From NCBI GenBank assembly GCA_024742665.1, contig JANSYA010000014.1:18012-82011 (forward strand): 64,000 bases of DNA, in the 5' to 3' direction. The notes beneath the pieces were generated by a model. It was not told the origin of the DNA and did not search any database. It saw only the letters and a program-made list of their open reading frames with translations. This stretch comes from a bacterium. Its GTDB lineage: Bacteria; Spirochaetota; Leptospiria; Leptospirales; Leptonemataceae. This document shows, piece after piece, positions 18,101 through 25,931 of this stretch. Made by a program: the position numbers and the translations under genes. Each line of letters opens with the position of its first letter. The first letter of the stretch is position 1.

Positions 18101-19807
18101 CGGATCGATGGCCGGGTTCGTAACCTGGGCGAACTGCTGCTTGAAATAACGGAAGAGCGGCTGCGGCTTTTCGGACAGCACGGCCAGAGACGAATCGACG
18201 CCCATCGATCCCACGGCTTCCTGGCCGTGAACCGCCATGGGGCGAATCAGGGACTGGATATCTTCGGTCGTATAGCCGAAGGTCCGCTGGCGTTCGATAA
18301 TCGTCTCGTGATCGGGCTGATGCACGAAAGCGGGATCCGGCAGCGTGCCAAGACGCAGCACGTGTTCCTGAACCCACTCGGCGTAAGGCTGGCGACTATA
18401 AAGCGTCTTCTTGATTTCGTCGTCGGAGATAATGCGCTTCTCGTTCAAATCGATCAGCAGCATCTTGCCCGGCTGCAGGCGGCCATTATGAGCGATATTC
18501 GAAGTCTCGACCGGAATCGGGCCGGCTTCGGAGGCCATAATCACCAGGTTGTCTTTCGTGACGATATAGCGCGCGGGGCGCAGACCGTTGCGATCTAAAG
18601 TGGCGCCGATGCGATCGCCGTCGGTAAAAGCGACCGCGGCCGGACCGTCCCAGGGCTCCATCATCGTTGCGTGGTATTCATAAAACGCGCGACGAGCGGG
18701 ATCCATCGCTTCGTTCTTGGACCACGCCTCGGGGATCATCATCATCACCGCGTGATAGAGATCCCGGCCGCCGAAGTACAACAGCTCCAGCACCGAATCG
18801 AAGGTCGCGGAATCGCTCTGACCTTCCATGATGATCGGTAGCATGCGCTTCAGGTCTTTGCCGTAGTGGGGCGACTCCATCACCATCTGACGCGCGGCCA
18901 TCCAGTTCTTGTTACCGCGCACGGTATTGATCTCGCCGTTGTGGGCGATCATGCGAAAGGGCTGCGCGAGATCCCAGGTCGGAAAGGTATTCGTCGAATA
19001 GCGCTGGTGAATCAAAGCGAGCGCGGACTTCATGTCTTCCGCCTGCAAGTCGCTGTAAAAGTCGATCAGCTGCTGCGCCGTGAGCATGCCTTTATAGATG
19101 ATCGTCTTACATGAAAACGAAGCCACGTAGTAGTGGCTGCGATCGAGCTGATACTCGGCGCGCACGCGCCGGTCGATGATGCGGCGAATTAAGTACAGCT
19201 TGCGTTCGAAGTCTTCGGTGCTTTCGATATCGCCGCTTGCGCCGACGAAGCACTGGCGAAAGAAGGGCATCGTCTTGCGCGCGCCGTCGCCAGGCACATT
19301 GGCCACGACCGGCACGTCGCGCCAGCCCAGGAATTCCTGGTTTTCGTCGACGACGACTTTTTCGATCAGGGTTTCGAGACCCTTGCGATGGTTCGGGTTC
19401 TGCGGCAGATAAAAGAAGCCGACGCCGTAGCGCCCCGCTTCCGGCAGCGTGAAATTGTTTTCGCCCGCCACACGCTGAAAGAATTCGTGCGGGATTTGAA
19501 TCAAAGCGCCCGAGCCGTCGCCGGTTTCCGGATCGGCGCCCACGGCGCCGCGGTGCTCCAGCTTCAGAACGGTTTCCAGGCCCAGGTCGATGATGCGTCG
19601 GGATTTCTGGCCCGTGATGTCGGCGACAAAGCCGACTCCGCAGGAACCGTGATCCAGCTCCGGATCGTACAGGCCCTGCGCGAAGGGGCCGACCTGTTCC
19701 AGGGGAATTCGCTGCGGGGGAATCCGATCGTCGGCGGAGCGGCCGGTCTGCCCTGCGGCGTCGCCGGAAAATTCGGAAAATAGTGGAGATCGATCGGAGC
19801 GGTTCAT
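15161..19807 (-). CDS. gltB: Glutamate synthase large subunit
   Basis: 1548 residues. Makes glutamate from glutamine and 2-oxoglutarate. The class II amidotransferase domain starts at the catalytic Cys56 (DHGSCGVGF), which implies a 55-residue propeptide. The central domain is followed by the FMN-binding synthase domain with LPGHKVNKVIA, PPPHHDIYSIEDI and GHEGGTGASPLSS. Next come the [3Fe-4S] cysteines CIMMRKCHLNTC and the C-terminal beta-helix domain (GGRIVIQVPEDSDF, GEAYFHGLAGERF). All domains look complete. The partner gltD is not in the window, so the small subunit is encoded elsewhere or the enzyme uses ferredoxin. Divergent from the TPR gene. Confidence 0.96.
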   Translation of the reverse strand: MNRSDRSPLFSEFSGDAAGQTGRSADDRIPPQRIPLEQVGPFAQGLYDPELDHGSCGVGFVADITGQKSRRIIDLGLETVLKLEHRGAVGADPETGDGSGALIQIPHEFFQRVAGENNFTLPEAGRYGVGFFYLPQNPNHRKGLETLIEKVVVDENQEFLGWRDVPVVANVPGDGARKTMPFFRQCFVGASGDIESTEDFERKLYLIRRIIDRRVRAEYQLDRSHYYVASFSCKTIIYKGMLTAQQLIDFYSDLQAEDMKSALALIHQRYSTNTFPTWDLAQPFRMIAHNGEINTVRGNKNWMAARQMVMESPHYGKDLKRMLPIIMEGQSDSATFDSVLELLYFGGRDLYHAVMMMIPEAWSKNEAMDPARRAFYEYHATMMEPWDGPAAVAFTDGDRIGATLDRNGLRPARYIVTKDNLVIMASEAGPIPVETSNIAHNGRLQPGKMLLIDLNEKRIISDDEIKKTLYSRQPYAEWVQEHVLRLGTLPDPAFVHQPDHETIIERQRTFGYTTEDIQSLIRPMAVHGQEAVGSMGVDSSLAVLSEKPQPLFRYFKQQFAQVTNPAIDPIREELVMELTTYIGPEKNLLAETPEHCHRLELEHPVLTNKDLEKVRAISKGHFNSSTINILFDPDVKHGMRNRLDQVCDEAANAVRNGTNLIILSDRGVAHNMAPIPSLLAVSAVHNFLVKAGLRTRTGLIIESGEPREVSHFALLLGYGANAVNPYLAFETLADLKKEGFLEEVEDVRAARKNYIKAVGKGLLKIFSKMGISTLQSYCGGQLFEAVGLDSELVNNYFTGTATRIEGMSLEMLEEEALRRHRDSYNPTFFPGRLDPGGVHYFRKGGEEHLINPMTVHKLQQATQKNDYGIYKEFAGLIDEQQKKRVTLRSLFEFEKSGEPVPLEEVEPIEEILKRFQTGAMSFGSISWEAHTDLAIAMNRIGGKSNTGEGGEDPIRFKTMENGDSMRSSIKQIASGRFGVTANYLVNADDLQIKISQGAKPGEGGQLPGHKVNKVIAKTRFSTPGVTLISPPPHHDIYSIEDIKQLIFDLKNINPKSRVSVKLVSEVGVGTVAAGVAKAHSDHILIAGHEGGTGASPLSSIHNAGTPWELGLSETHQTLVVNGLRDRVWLGVDGKLMTGRDVVVGALMGADEFGLATMPLVALGCIMMRKCHLNTCPVGIATQDEILRKKYQGKPEYAVNYMRFIATEVRELMAELGFRKFEDMIGRVDKIKVDRPRDHWKARGLDFTRVLSTPEPAYDTKMHRARDQEHGLEKQIDNQLIAKSSPALDKREIVVIDMPVTNENRTVGTMLAGEVTRRYGEEGLPEGTIRINMQGMAGQSFGTFLTRGIDLRLVGQANDYVGKGLSGGRIVIQVPEDSDFNPSENNIIGNTCLYGATSGEAYFHGLAGERFAVRNSGAYTVIEGVGDHGCEYMTGGRVVVLGKTGRNFAAGMSGGIAYIWDDDGSFRSNVNAEMVDLEALTDPSDIDEVLHLVTRHSEYTGSARARMILDTWNEQLSKFIKVIPGDYKIALQKLEEEKSMAVQEAQAGR

Positions 19808-19917
19808 GCATTACTTCCAGAGTAGGTAGAAGGTAGGTCCGGCCCCGTCTTTTTTCTGTTCGGGCGCCAGCCGTTCGGCCAAATTATTTTTAGGGCCCTT
19901 TTACGTAAATAGATAAG

Positions 19918-19930
19918 GCGCACAGTGCGC
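19918..19930. promoter_or_regulatory. Palindrome in the gltB / TPR gene divergent intergenic region
   Basis: GCGCAC and GTGCGC surround a single A, with partly complementary flanks (AAG/TTT), in the 223-bp gap between the divergent starts at 19807 and 20031. The gap is AT-rich around 19880-19945. It could be an operator for gltB, but no regulator family is recognisable from it. Confidence 0.3.
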
Positions 19931-20030
19931 TTTAATTAAGAAGATAAAGGCCTCGAATTTCGTCCAATCATAGCGGGATTTGCTTGCCAGGTGTGGATAA
20001 CCTGCTGGGCTGAGAGTTAGAGCGCAGTTT

Positions 20031-21329
20031 ATGGAATCATCAGGATCAGACGAAGCCCGCATACGACAGCTGGAAGAGTGGATTACCGCCGCCATCGCCG
20101 ATGGGAATCCTGATTCCGCCCTGCCCGCCGCCCGGGCTCTGCTCGAAATTCACTCCGGTTCGGCCCGGGCCTGGTTCCTGCTGGGCATCTCCGACGAGGA
20201 CCGCGAGGCCATTCCGGAAGATCCGACCACCTGCCTGCTCCGGGCGACCGAACTCGATCCGGACTATGCCGACGCCTGGGTCGAGCTCGGCTACGCGTAC
20301 TTTCAGCATCAGGACTACCGGGGCGCTGCTCGCGCCTGCGAAACCGCCTCCCGGATCGAACCCGAAAATATCCGCGCCATGCTGGGACGCGCGCTGTCGT
20401 ACCAGCGAATGGGAGACCGGCGCAAAGCCATCGGGATTTTACGCCGGGTCAAAGCCCGGGCCGGCGATCCCGGCCTGCCGGCCCTGCGGCTGGGTCGGCT
20501 GTACTATGACTGCGGCCACGAAGCGGCGGCGCTGGCGGAGTGCAAAAGCGTGCTCGACGCCCGGCCGGATTCGATCGAAGCTCTGGCCCTGGCCGGCATC
20601 ATCGAACAGTTCGATTTCAACGGCGACTGCGGCCTGAGCCGCTTCGAACGCCTGGCGATATTAGAACCGGAAAACCCCCTCCACTGGCAGGGACTGGGCC
20701 TGGCTCAGGCCCTCCAGGGCAAATTCGAAAATTCTCGCACCTCGCTCTTTATGGCCCACCGCCTGGATCCGGACGACGTGCAAATCCGCCTGCGGCTGGG
20801 ACTGACCCTGTTCTTTCTGGAAGACGATCGCGAGGAAGCCGAAGAGTGGATCGACGGCGCCCTGGCCGACTGCCGCTGGCGCAACGACGTGGATCTGGGC
20901 GCGCTGTTTCTCGTGCCCCTATTCGTATTGCGCGACATCAACGCCCCCGGACTGCTGGAGATTACCCGCAAACTGCGCATGGCTTCGCACCATCTGCCGG
21001 AACGCTATCAGAGCAGCGGCGATATCGCCGACGCCTATTCCCGGGAAGAACGCCTGCGGGACAGCGGACGCGAGAACGCGACGGGATCGCGCCCGGCGGA
21101 CGACGGCCCGATTCCGGAAGCCATTCCCGATACGGCCGACTACTGGTACGACGCGGCCAACGACAGCCTCCTATTCGAACGCCGGGAAGAAGCGATCCTG
21201 CAGCTGGTCCGGGCGCTTGAGATCCATCCGGACCACCCCGGCGCGGCTGCGAAGCTGCGCGAAATCGATCGCAACAGCGCGAGCACCGCGCGCGATCGCC
21301 TGGATCGAGCGACGAACGCCGATTCTTAA
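20031..21329 (+). CDS. Tetratricopeptide-repeat protein
   Basis: 432 residues, cytoplasmic by absence of a signal peptide. Repeated 34-residue helical hairpins are visible from about residue 20 to 290 (for example YADAWVELGYAYFQHQDY, ALSYQRMGDRRKAIGIL, HWQGLGLAQALQGKF), with another near the C-terminus (DHPGAAAKLREID). TPR solenoids mediate protein-protein contacts, and nothing shows the partner. It starts 223 bp from gltB on the other strand and is followed after 24 bp by a small secreted protein gene. Confidence 0.85.
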   Translation: MESSGSDEARIRQLEEWITAAIADGNPDSALPAARALLEIHSGSARAWFLLGISDEDREAIPEDPTTCLLRATELDPDYADAWVELGYAYFQHQDYRGAARACETASRIEPENIRAMLGRALSYQRMGDRRKAIGILRRVKARAGDPGLPALRLGRLYYDCGHEAAALAECKSVLDARPDSIEALALAGIIEQFDFNGDCGLSRFERLAILEPENPLHWQGLGLAQALQGKFENSRTSLFMAHRLDPDDVQIRLRLGLTLFFLEDDREEAEEWIDGALADCRWRNDVDLGALFLVPLFVLRDINAPGLLEITRKLRMASHHLPERYQSSGDIADAYSREERLRDSGRENATGSRPADDGPIPEAIPDTADYWYDAANDSLLFERREEAILQLVRALEIHPDHPGAAAKLREIDRNSASTARDRLDRATNADS

Positions 21330-21353
21330 AATATTTGCTGGAGACCTGAGCAC

Positions 21354-21836
21354 ATGTTTTCTAATTCCAATCGACTGCTTCAATATTTTCGCCCGGGGGG
21401 CGCCGGGCGCGCTCCCATGCGCACCGCGACGATCGCCGTATGTTTCCTTACGCTGCTCGCCGGTCTGTCGCTGCTCGGCGCCGAAGAGCTGACCCGGGAC
21501 GGACTGAAGATCAAAGTCGTTCGCGCCCCGGAAGCGGCCGGCGTCCCCGGCTATACTCTCTTTCAAGTCGTGGCCGAGAATCCGACGAAAACCGATCGCA
21601 CGCTGCACGGCGTAATCCGACTCACCTGGAAAGATACGAAGCAGCCCGACGCTCCCGCGAAAGCCGAAGCGAACTGCGTGGCCTATTTAGAAATTCCCGC
21701 GGGCCATCGCCTGAGCGAGGCGGTGCCGTGCAAGGGCACGGAATTCGCCAGCTTCGCCTTCGAAGTCAAAAGCGTGCTCCCCTTCGTCCTGGATCGCAGC
21801 CCCCTGAAGTGGCAGAAGTCCGAAGCTCTAAAATAA
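21354..21836 (+). CDS. Small secreted protein of unknown function
   Basis: 160 residues. The N-terminus has an unusually long polar, glycine/arginine-rich n-region, then a hydrophobic core (TIAVCFLTLLAGLSLLGA) and likely cleavage before EELTRDG; a start at the ATG at 21417 (residue 22) would give a more normal signal peptide. The mature part is a compact beta-rich domain (LFQVVAENPTKTDRTLHGVIRL) with two cysteines that could form a disulphide. Family not recognised. Probably cotranscribed with the TPR gene. Confidence 0.7.
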   Translation: MFSNSNRLLQYFRPGGAGRAPMRTATIAVCFLTLLAGLSLLGAEELTRDGLKIKVVRAPEAAGVPGYTLFQVVAENPTKTDRTLHGVIRLTWKDTKQPDAPAKAEANCVAYLEIPAGHRLSEAVPCKGTEFASFAFEVKSVLPFVLDRSPLKWQKSEALK

Positions 21837-21918
21837 TCTCGGCCGGTCGGAGGATCCCGTCCGCCGCGACGAAAACTGGTTGAACAATGCGCGGCGCTAA
21901 GATCTGATTGGCGGCATC

Positions 21919-23166
21919 TTGCAAGCGAATACCAAACCCAACCTGCTCAACTTCTGGAAATCGAAAACGATTCCCGTCACCCCCGAAGCCGAACGCTCCA
22001 TCTTGATCGGCTGGCGACTGCTCTTCGGCTGGGCCACTTTGATCACGCCCTTCGCGTATTTCTCGGTGGACCTGGTCCACATTCCCGAAAGCTATCATTT
22101 CATCACTGGGGTCATTCGCACGATTCTGACGGTGATCTGCGCCGTGTATTTGCTGATCGGCTATATTCGCCCGACCCTGGTCGCCCGCCTGTGGCGCTGG
22201 GGGATTCGTTTTATCTGCACGACCTACTGCCTGTTCATGATCTGGCTGGAGTCGATCGCCATGGACCCGACCCTGGCCCGCTACTATATCGGCATGCTCC
22301 AGATCGCCGGGGCCTTCATGGTCATGCGCATCACCATCGAGCACTCGATCATTCTAACGGCCATGACCGTTCTGTACGTCGTCGTAAACTACGACTCGCC
22401 GATTATCGCCGACGCGGTCTTCGACCTGATCACTTTCGGCTCGATCTTTTATTTGATTATTCGCAACTATAAGCGAATCGCAAATTCACTCGAACAATCC
22501 CTGAATATTCAAAGCGATATCATCGCCACGATCAATCACGGCTGGGTCGTGCCCTTTCGCGCCATCGCACGGCTGGCCGGCATTCTCAAGAAAAAGCTGA
22601 GCGAGAGCCACCGCGAAATGGCCGAGACGATCGAGTACCAGGCGCGCTTCATGCATACCGAAGCCAAAGAGCTGATCGACACATCGCGGGACCATACTCC
22701 CACCGCGCGTCCCGGGCGGACACAGGTTCACAACGCTTTCGATCAGGCTCGCAAGACCATCGAATTCATCAAGCAGGACGCGCGCATTGAACTCGACCAC
22801 GACCTTGAAAGTCGAGGCATACAGGTTCAGGTATCCGAAGAAGACCTCTTTCGTATTTTTACGACGCTGCTTTCGAATAGCACCAACTACAGCCCCGACA
22901 AACGTACGGAAGTGCAATTCGAAGCGGACGAAGGCTTCATGACCATGAGCTTCACCAACAAGACCCGCCGGACCCTGGATTCGGACACGCTCTTTCGTCG
23001 TTACAAATCCCTGGAGCCCGGCGGAACCGGCATCGGTCTCTATAATATTCGCACGCTGACGGAGCTGCTCGGCGGAGAAATCCAGGCCGATATCGCCCCG
23101 GACAGCGTAACGTTTATACTCAAGCTACCAGTGTACGTCGAGCGGCAACCCGCGGGAATCGAGTAG
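21919..23166 (+). CDS. Membrane histidine-kinase-like protein with degenerate H and G1 boxes
   Basis: 415 residues from a TTG; the next Met codons fall inside the membrane region, so TTG is favoured. Residues about 30-185 contain roughly six transmembrane helices. The dimerisation helix carries INHGWVVPF near residue 200, keeping His and Pro of the phospho-acceptor H box but with Gly in place of the usual Glu/Asp. The ATPase domain has an N box (FTTLLSNSTNYSPD) and the G2 motif GGTGIGLYNI, but no DxGxG G1 motif. Phosphotransfer may be impaired. The 3' end overlaps the convergent GNAT-like gene by 47 bp. No response regulator adjoins. Confidence 0.7.
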   Translation: MQANTKPNLLNFWKSKTIPVTPEAERSILIGWRLLFGWATLITPFAYFSVDLVHIPESYHFITGVIRTILTVICAVYLLIGYIRPTLVARLWRWGIRFICTTYCLFMIWLESIAMDPTLARYYIGMLQIAGAFMVMRITIEHSIILTAMTVLYVVVNYDSPIIADAVFDLITFGSIFYLIIRNYKRIANSLEQSLNIQSDIIATINHGWVVPFRAIARLAGILKKKLSESHREMAETIEYQARFMHTEAKELIDTSRDHTPTARPGRTQVHNAFDQARKTIEFIKQDARIELDHDLESRGIQVQVSEEDLFRIFTTLLSNSTNYSPDKRTEVQFEADEGFMTMSFTNKTRRTLDSDTLFRRYKSLEPGGTGIGLYNIRTLTELLGGEIQADIAPDSVTFILKLPVYVERQPAGIE

Positions 23167-23830
23167 AAGCCGTAATCGCTTCGACCCGCGCCGACGAAAC
23201 ACGCGCCCCGATTAAGAAAGGCGGCGGATCCGCGAAGATTTCGGAGCGCGGAGTCATACGCGCGCCGATCTGCGAATAGCGCCGTTCGACCAGGGGATCC
23301 GTTTCCGCGACAATCATCTGAATGTCGTTTTCAATAAAGGCTTCGTACATATGCGCGAAGAGCCCTTCCAGCAGTGTCCGCGAACGGCCGCGCGGATAGC
23401 CCAGGGACATGAGCAGCGTTTCAGCGATGGCGACCTGGCTGACGTGCATAACCTGCGTCGGCTGAATCTCTTCGGGGTCCGCAAGCTCCGGCACGCGCAG
23501 ACCTGTAATCTCTTCAAAACAGAAATGCACTCCCGCGTCCCACGCGATGCCGCGAATGCTTCCCATCAATTGACCGGTCGGCGTGTGCTCGACCGCGAAA
23601 TAAGCGCCGCGCCGACAATACGACAGCTCCTCTTCCAGCATATCCTGGAAGTCCTCTTCCGTGGCGCGCCACTTGAATCGGCGAAAGAACTCTTCGCGAT
23701 ATATGTCGAAGACGAAGCGAGAGAATTCTTCAATTCGATCGCGATCGTCCACGCACAGTTGCTTTAATACCAGGTCGTCTCCGAAATCTTCGAGTACTAC
23801 CTCTTTTTCCGCTCGGGATATCTCGTACAT
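23120..23830 (-). CDS. GNAT-fold protein, FeeM/LuxI-like N-acyl synthase candidate
   Basis: 236 residues, preceded by GGAG eight bases before the ATG. The N-terminal half (DRDRIEEFSRFVFDIYREEF, then GAYFAVEHTPTGQLMGSIRGI) and the segment VMHVSQVAIAETLLM, followed by a helix and ETDPLVERRYSQIGARM, follow the layout of N-acyl amino acid synthases (FeeM) and AHL synthases, which use acyl-ACP donors. The typical LuxI residue set is not complete, so an ordinary acetyltransferase cannot be excluded. It stands alone, convergent with the kinase-like gene, with a long AT-rich upstream region. Confidence 0.5.
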   Translation of the reverse strand: MYEISRAEKEVVLEDFGDDLVLKQLCVDDRDRIEEFSRFVFDIYREEFFRRFKWRATEEDFQDMLEEELSYCRRGAYFAVEHTPTGQLMGSIRGIAWDAGVHFCFEEITGLRVPELADPEEIQPTQVMHVSQVAIAETLLMSLGYPRGRSRTLLEGLFAHMYEAFIENDIQMIVAETDPLVERRYSQIGARMTPRSEIFADPPPFLIGARVSSARVEAITASTRFPRVAARRTLVA

Positions 23831-24108
23831 GTTACTATCTCCACTTTTTATTAACTACTTTGTTTATATTATGTTTTTACGTGTTCGCGGGACGCAGGCG
23901 CGACCCGCACGACTGATATGCCACAGATTCGCGGAGAAAGCCATTGGATTTTTAAATAAACATGTAAATACTGAAAATCGTTATTATTGCCGGGACAACA
24001 GTTCTGCGAAGCGCTTCGGCCAATAACATGTTAAACTATTTAGTAATAGAAAACCCATTCAAAGACTTCAGGTGATTCAATTAGTTAGAGCTCGCCCCTT
24101 AAAAAAAA

Positions 24109-24279
24109 GAAACGAATGTCCGAATTGGAAAGATCGCGGAGTATTTCGCGCGCCTGGCTAATCCTAAACTCGTGAGATTACTATGTACGAGGAGCCGCAG
24201 CTCGCGCGAAGTCGCGGAACAAATCGCGGCTATCGCGCTATTGCATTATCGCCAGAGTGAAACAAAAATTGATAGGTAA
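24109..24279 (+). pseudogene. Possible remnant of an ArsR-like helix-turn-helix protein
   Basis: The 451-bp gap 23831-24281 is AT-richer than its surroundings. It holds the upstream region of the GNAT-like gene and, at its right end, an open frame of 57 codons without ATG. It reads IAEYFARLANPKLVRLLC followed by SSREVAEQIAAI, reminiscent of the ArsR pattern (A…LANPxRLxIL…S…LAE). It lacks a start and most of the domain. Could be chance. A 12-bp palindrome (CGAAGCGCTTCG, 24007-24018) lies in the same gap. I see no other gene there. Confidence 0.2.
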
Positions 24280-24281
24280 GA

Positions 24282-25352
24282 CTACAGTCCCGCGCGAATT
24301 AAATCATGCAGGCGCAGCAGGCCGATCGGCTCGTCCGATTCATTCACGACGGGCATTACGCTGATCTGCGAAGGGCGGTCCTGCATGAGTCGCAGGGCTT
24401 CGATCGCGCGACTGCCCTGGACGATGCGCAGGGGGTCGGTGGTCATGATGTCTACGATCTTGCAATCGAGCACGTTCTGATATTTGAGGATGGCCCGGCG
24501 AATATCGCCGTCGGTGATCAATCCGACGAGTTTGCCCACGTCGTCGAGGATCATAATCCCACCGAGATTCGGTCGGCTCTCCTCTTGAAGCAGCTCCGTC
24601 ATGGTCGCGTCTTTATGGATCGTCGGATTGCCCCGCTCTTCGTCCAGCAGATCCTCGACGTTCAAAAGCAGACGGCGGCCGAGCTGGCCAGCCGGGTGAT
24701 ACATCGCGAAGTTTTCCGGACGAAAGTCGCGAATTTCCGAGAGCGCGGCGGCCAGGGTGTCGCCGACGACCAGCGAAACCGTAGTGGAAGCGGTCGGCGC
24801 GAGATTCAGCGAATCCGCTTCCCGACTGACTGTAGCCCGAATAATGATATCCGACATACGGCCGGCGGTGGAATCGGGATTGCCCAGAATCGAAATGATC
24901 GGATTGCCCATCTTGCGCACGACCTGCAGCATCGAAATGACTTCATCCGATTCGCCGCTCTTGGCCAGCACCAGCAACACGTCGTTTTCCTGAAGCACGC
25001 CCAGGTCGCCGTGCAAAGACTCGCCGGGATGCAGAAAGAAGGCCGGCGTGCCGGTCGAGGAGAAAGTCGCCGCCAGCTTGTGAGCGATCAGCCCCGATTT
25101 ACCGATGCCGGTCAGGACCAGCTTGCCCTTGCAGTCCAGAATCAAGCGAACAGCGGCACGCACATTATCGGCGTCGATATATTCCAGATTGCCCTGCAGC
25201 TCGCGAATCTGCATTCGATAGCTGTGCAGAAAGAGCTCGAAAGGGTCCTTCTGAGATTCGATTGAGGGATCTTTCTGCGGCTCCGGCGCGGAGGCGGTGT
25301 CGGAGATGCGCGTTTCGTCGGTCGGGTTTGACGGGTCTGTATTTCTGGACAA
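24282..25352 (-). CDS. kdsD: Arabinose-5-phosphate isomerase (KdsD/GutQ family)
   Basis: 356 residues. A serine-rich tail (1-35) precedes the SIS domain with TGIGKSGLIAHKLAATFSST and the catalytic-loop HPGESLHGDLG, then KSGESDEV. Two CBS domains follow (about 235-290 and 300-356; NLGGIMILDDVGKLVGLITDGDIRRA). The enzyme converts ribulose 5-phosphate to arabinose 5-phosphate, the first committed precursor of Kdo for LPS. It is last in a minus-strand run behind the ECF sigma factor and putative anti-sigma genes (45 bp gap). waaA at 52.4 kb is the other Kdo gene in the window. Confidence 0.92.
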   Translation of the reverse strand: MSRNTDPSNPTDETRISDTASAPEPQKDPSIESQKDPFELFLHSYRMQIRELQGNLEYIDADNVRAAVRLILDCKGKLVLTGIGKSGLIAHKLAATFSSTGTPAFFLHPGESLHGDLGVLQENDVLLVLAKSGESDEVISMLQVVRKMGNPIISILGNPDSTAGRMSDIIIRATVSREADSLNLAPTASTTVSLVVGDTLAAALSEIRDFRPENFAMYHPAGQLGRRLLLNVEDLLDEERGNPTIHKDATMTELLQEESRPNLGGIMILDDVGKLVGLITDGDIRRAILKYQNVLDCKIVDIMTTDPLRIVQGSRAIEALRLMQDRPSQISVMPVVNESDEPIGLLRLHDLIRAGL

Positions 25353-25397
25353 GGGTTCGCCTCGGGCCCGATCAGATTCGGGACCCGAAGGCGGATG

Positions 25398-25931
25398 TCA
25401 ACCGCGAAAGCGACCGAGGAAACGGCCCGGAGACTCCAGATAATCATCGAAGGAGCGACCGAGCTGTTCAATATCGTCGCGCCGATTCAAGAAAATATGA
25501 AAGGCGACCGGCACGACCAGCATCACATTCAGCAGACCGAAGCTGATGTACACCCACGGCATCCAGTGCGCTTCGATGGCCAGCGCTCCGCTGATCTGAG
25601 CCTCCTGAAATACGATCGGACTCAGAGCCGCAAGCATTGCTGCGGCGGCGATATGATACCAGCGATAGGCCGGCCGGCCCAGGCGATCCAGGACCATCGC
25701 GCGTAGACGCGCGGGCACCGACAAACGCGGAAGCTCCCCAATGCCGCCGGCGATACTGCTCGCGATCCGCGCTTCGCGACGACCGACCGGATGCGTCCTG
25801 ACGAATTCGGCGGCGGCCGGGCTCATGGCCTGCGACCCTTCCGGGCCGGCGGACTCATAGATCTCATGCAGATGCGCCTGCAGCTCCCGCTGCGAATATT
25901 TTTTGTTGTTCTTGTCGAGCTCGTCGTTCAT
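25398..25931 (-). CDS. Membrane protein, probable anti-sigma factor
   Basis: 177 residues. A charged cytoplasmic N-terminus (about 1-85) is followed by two membrane helices (about 94-110 and 124-147) and a short tail. Its start overlaps the ECF sigma-factor stop by 4 bases, the standard arrangement for a cognate anti-sigma factor. The usual zinc-binding HxxxCxxC motif of ZAS-type anti-sigma factors is absent, so the function is an inference from position and topology. kdsD follows. Confidence 0.6.
   Translation of the reverse strand: MNDELDKNNKKYSQRELQAHLHEIYESAGPEGSQAMSPAAAEFVRTHPVGRREARIASSIAGGIGELPRLSVPARLRAMVLDRLGRPAYRWYHIAAAAMLAALSPIVFQEAQISGALAIEAHWMPWVYISFGLLNVMLVVPVAFHIFLNRRDDIEQLGRSFDDYLESPGRFLGRFRG

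Noticed and set aside
24007..24018. CGAAGCGCTTCG palindrome as a lux-box-like site for the GNAT gene
   Set aside because: It is shorter than a lux box and does not match its consensus; short GC palindromes are common in this DNA.
24306..25265. Long plus-strand open frame opposite kdsD
   Set aside because: Antisense to a clear SIS-CBS gene, with composition rich in Q/R/D typical of shadow frames and no domain.
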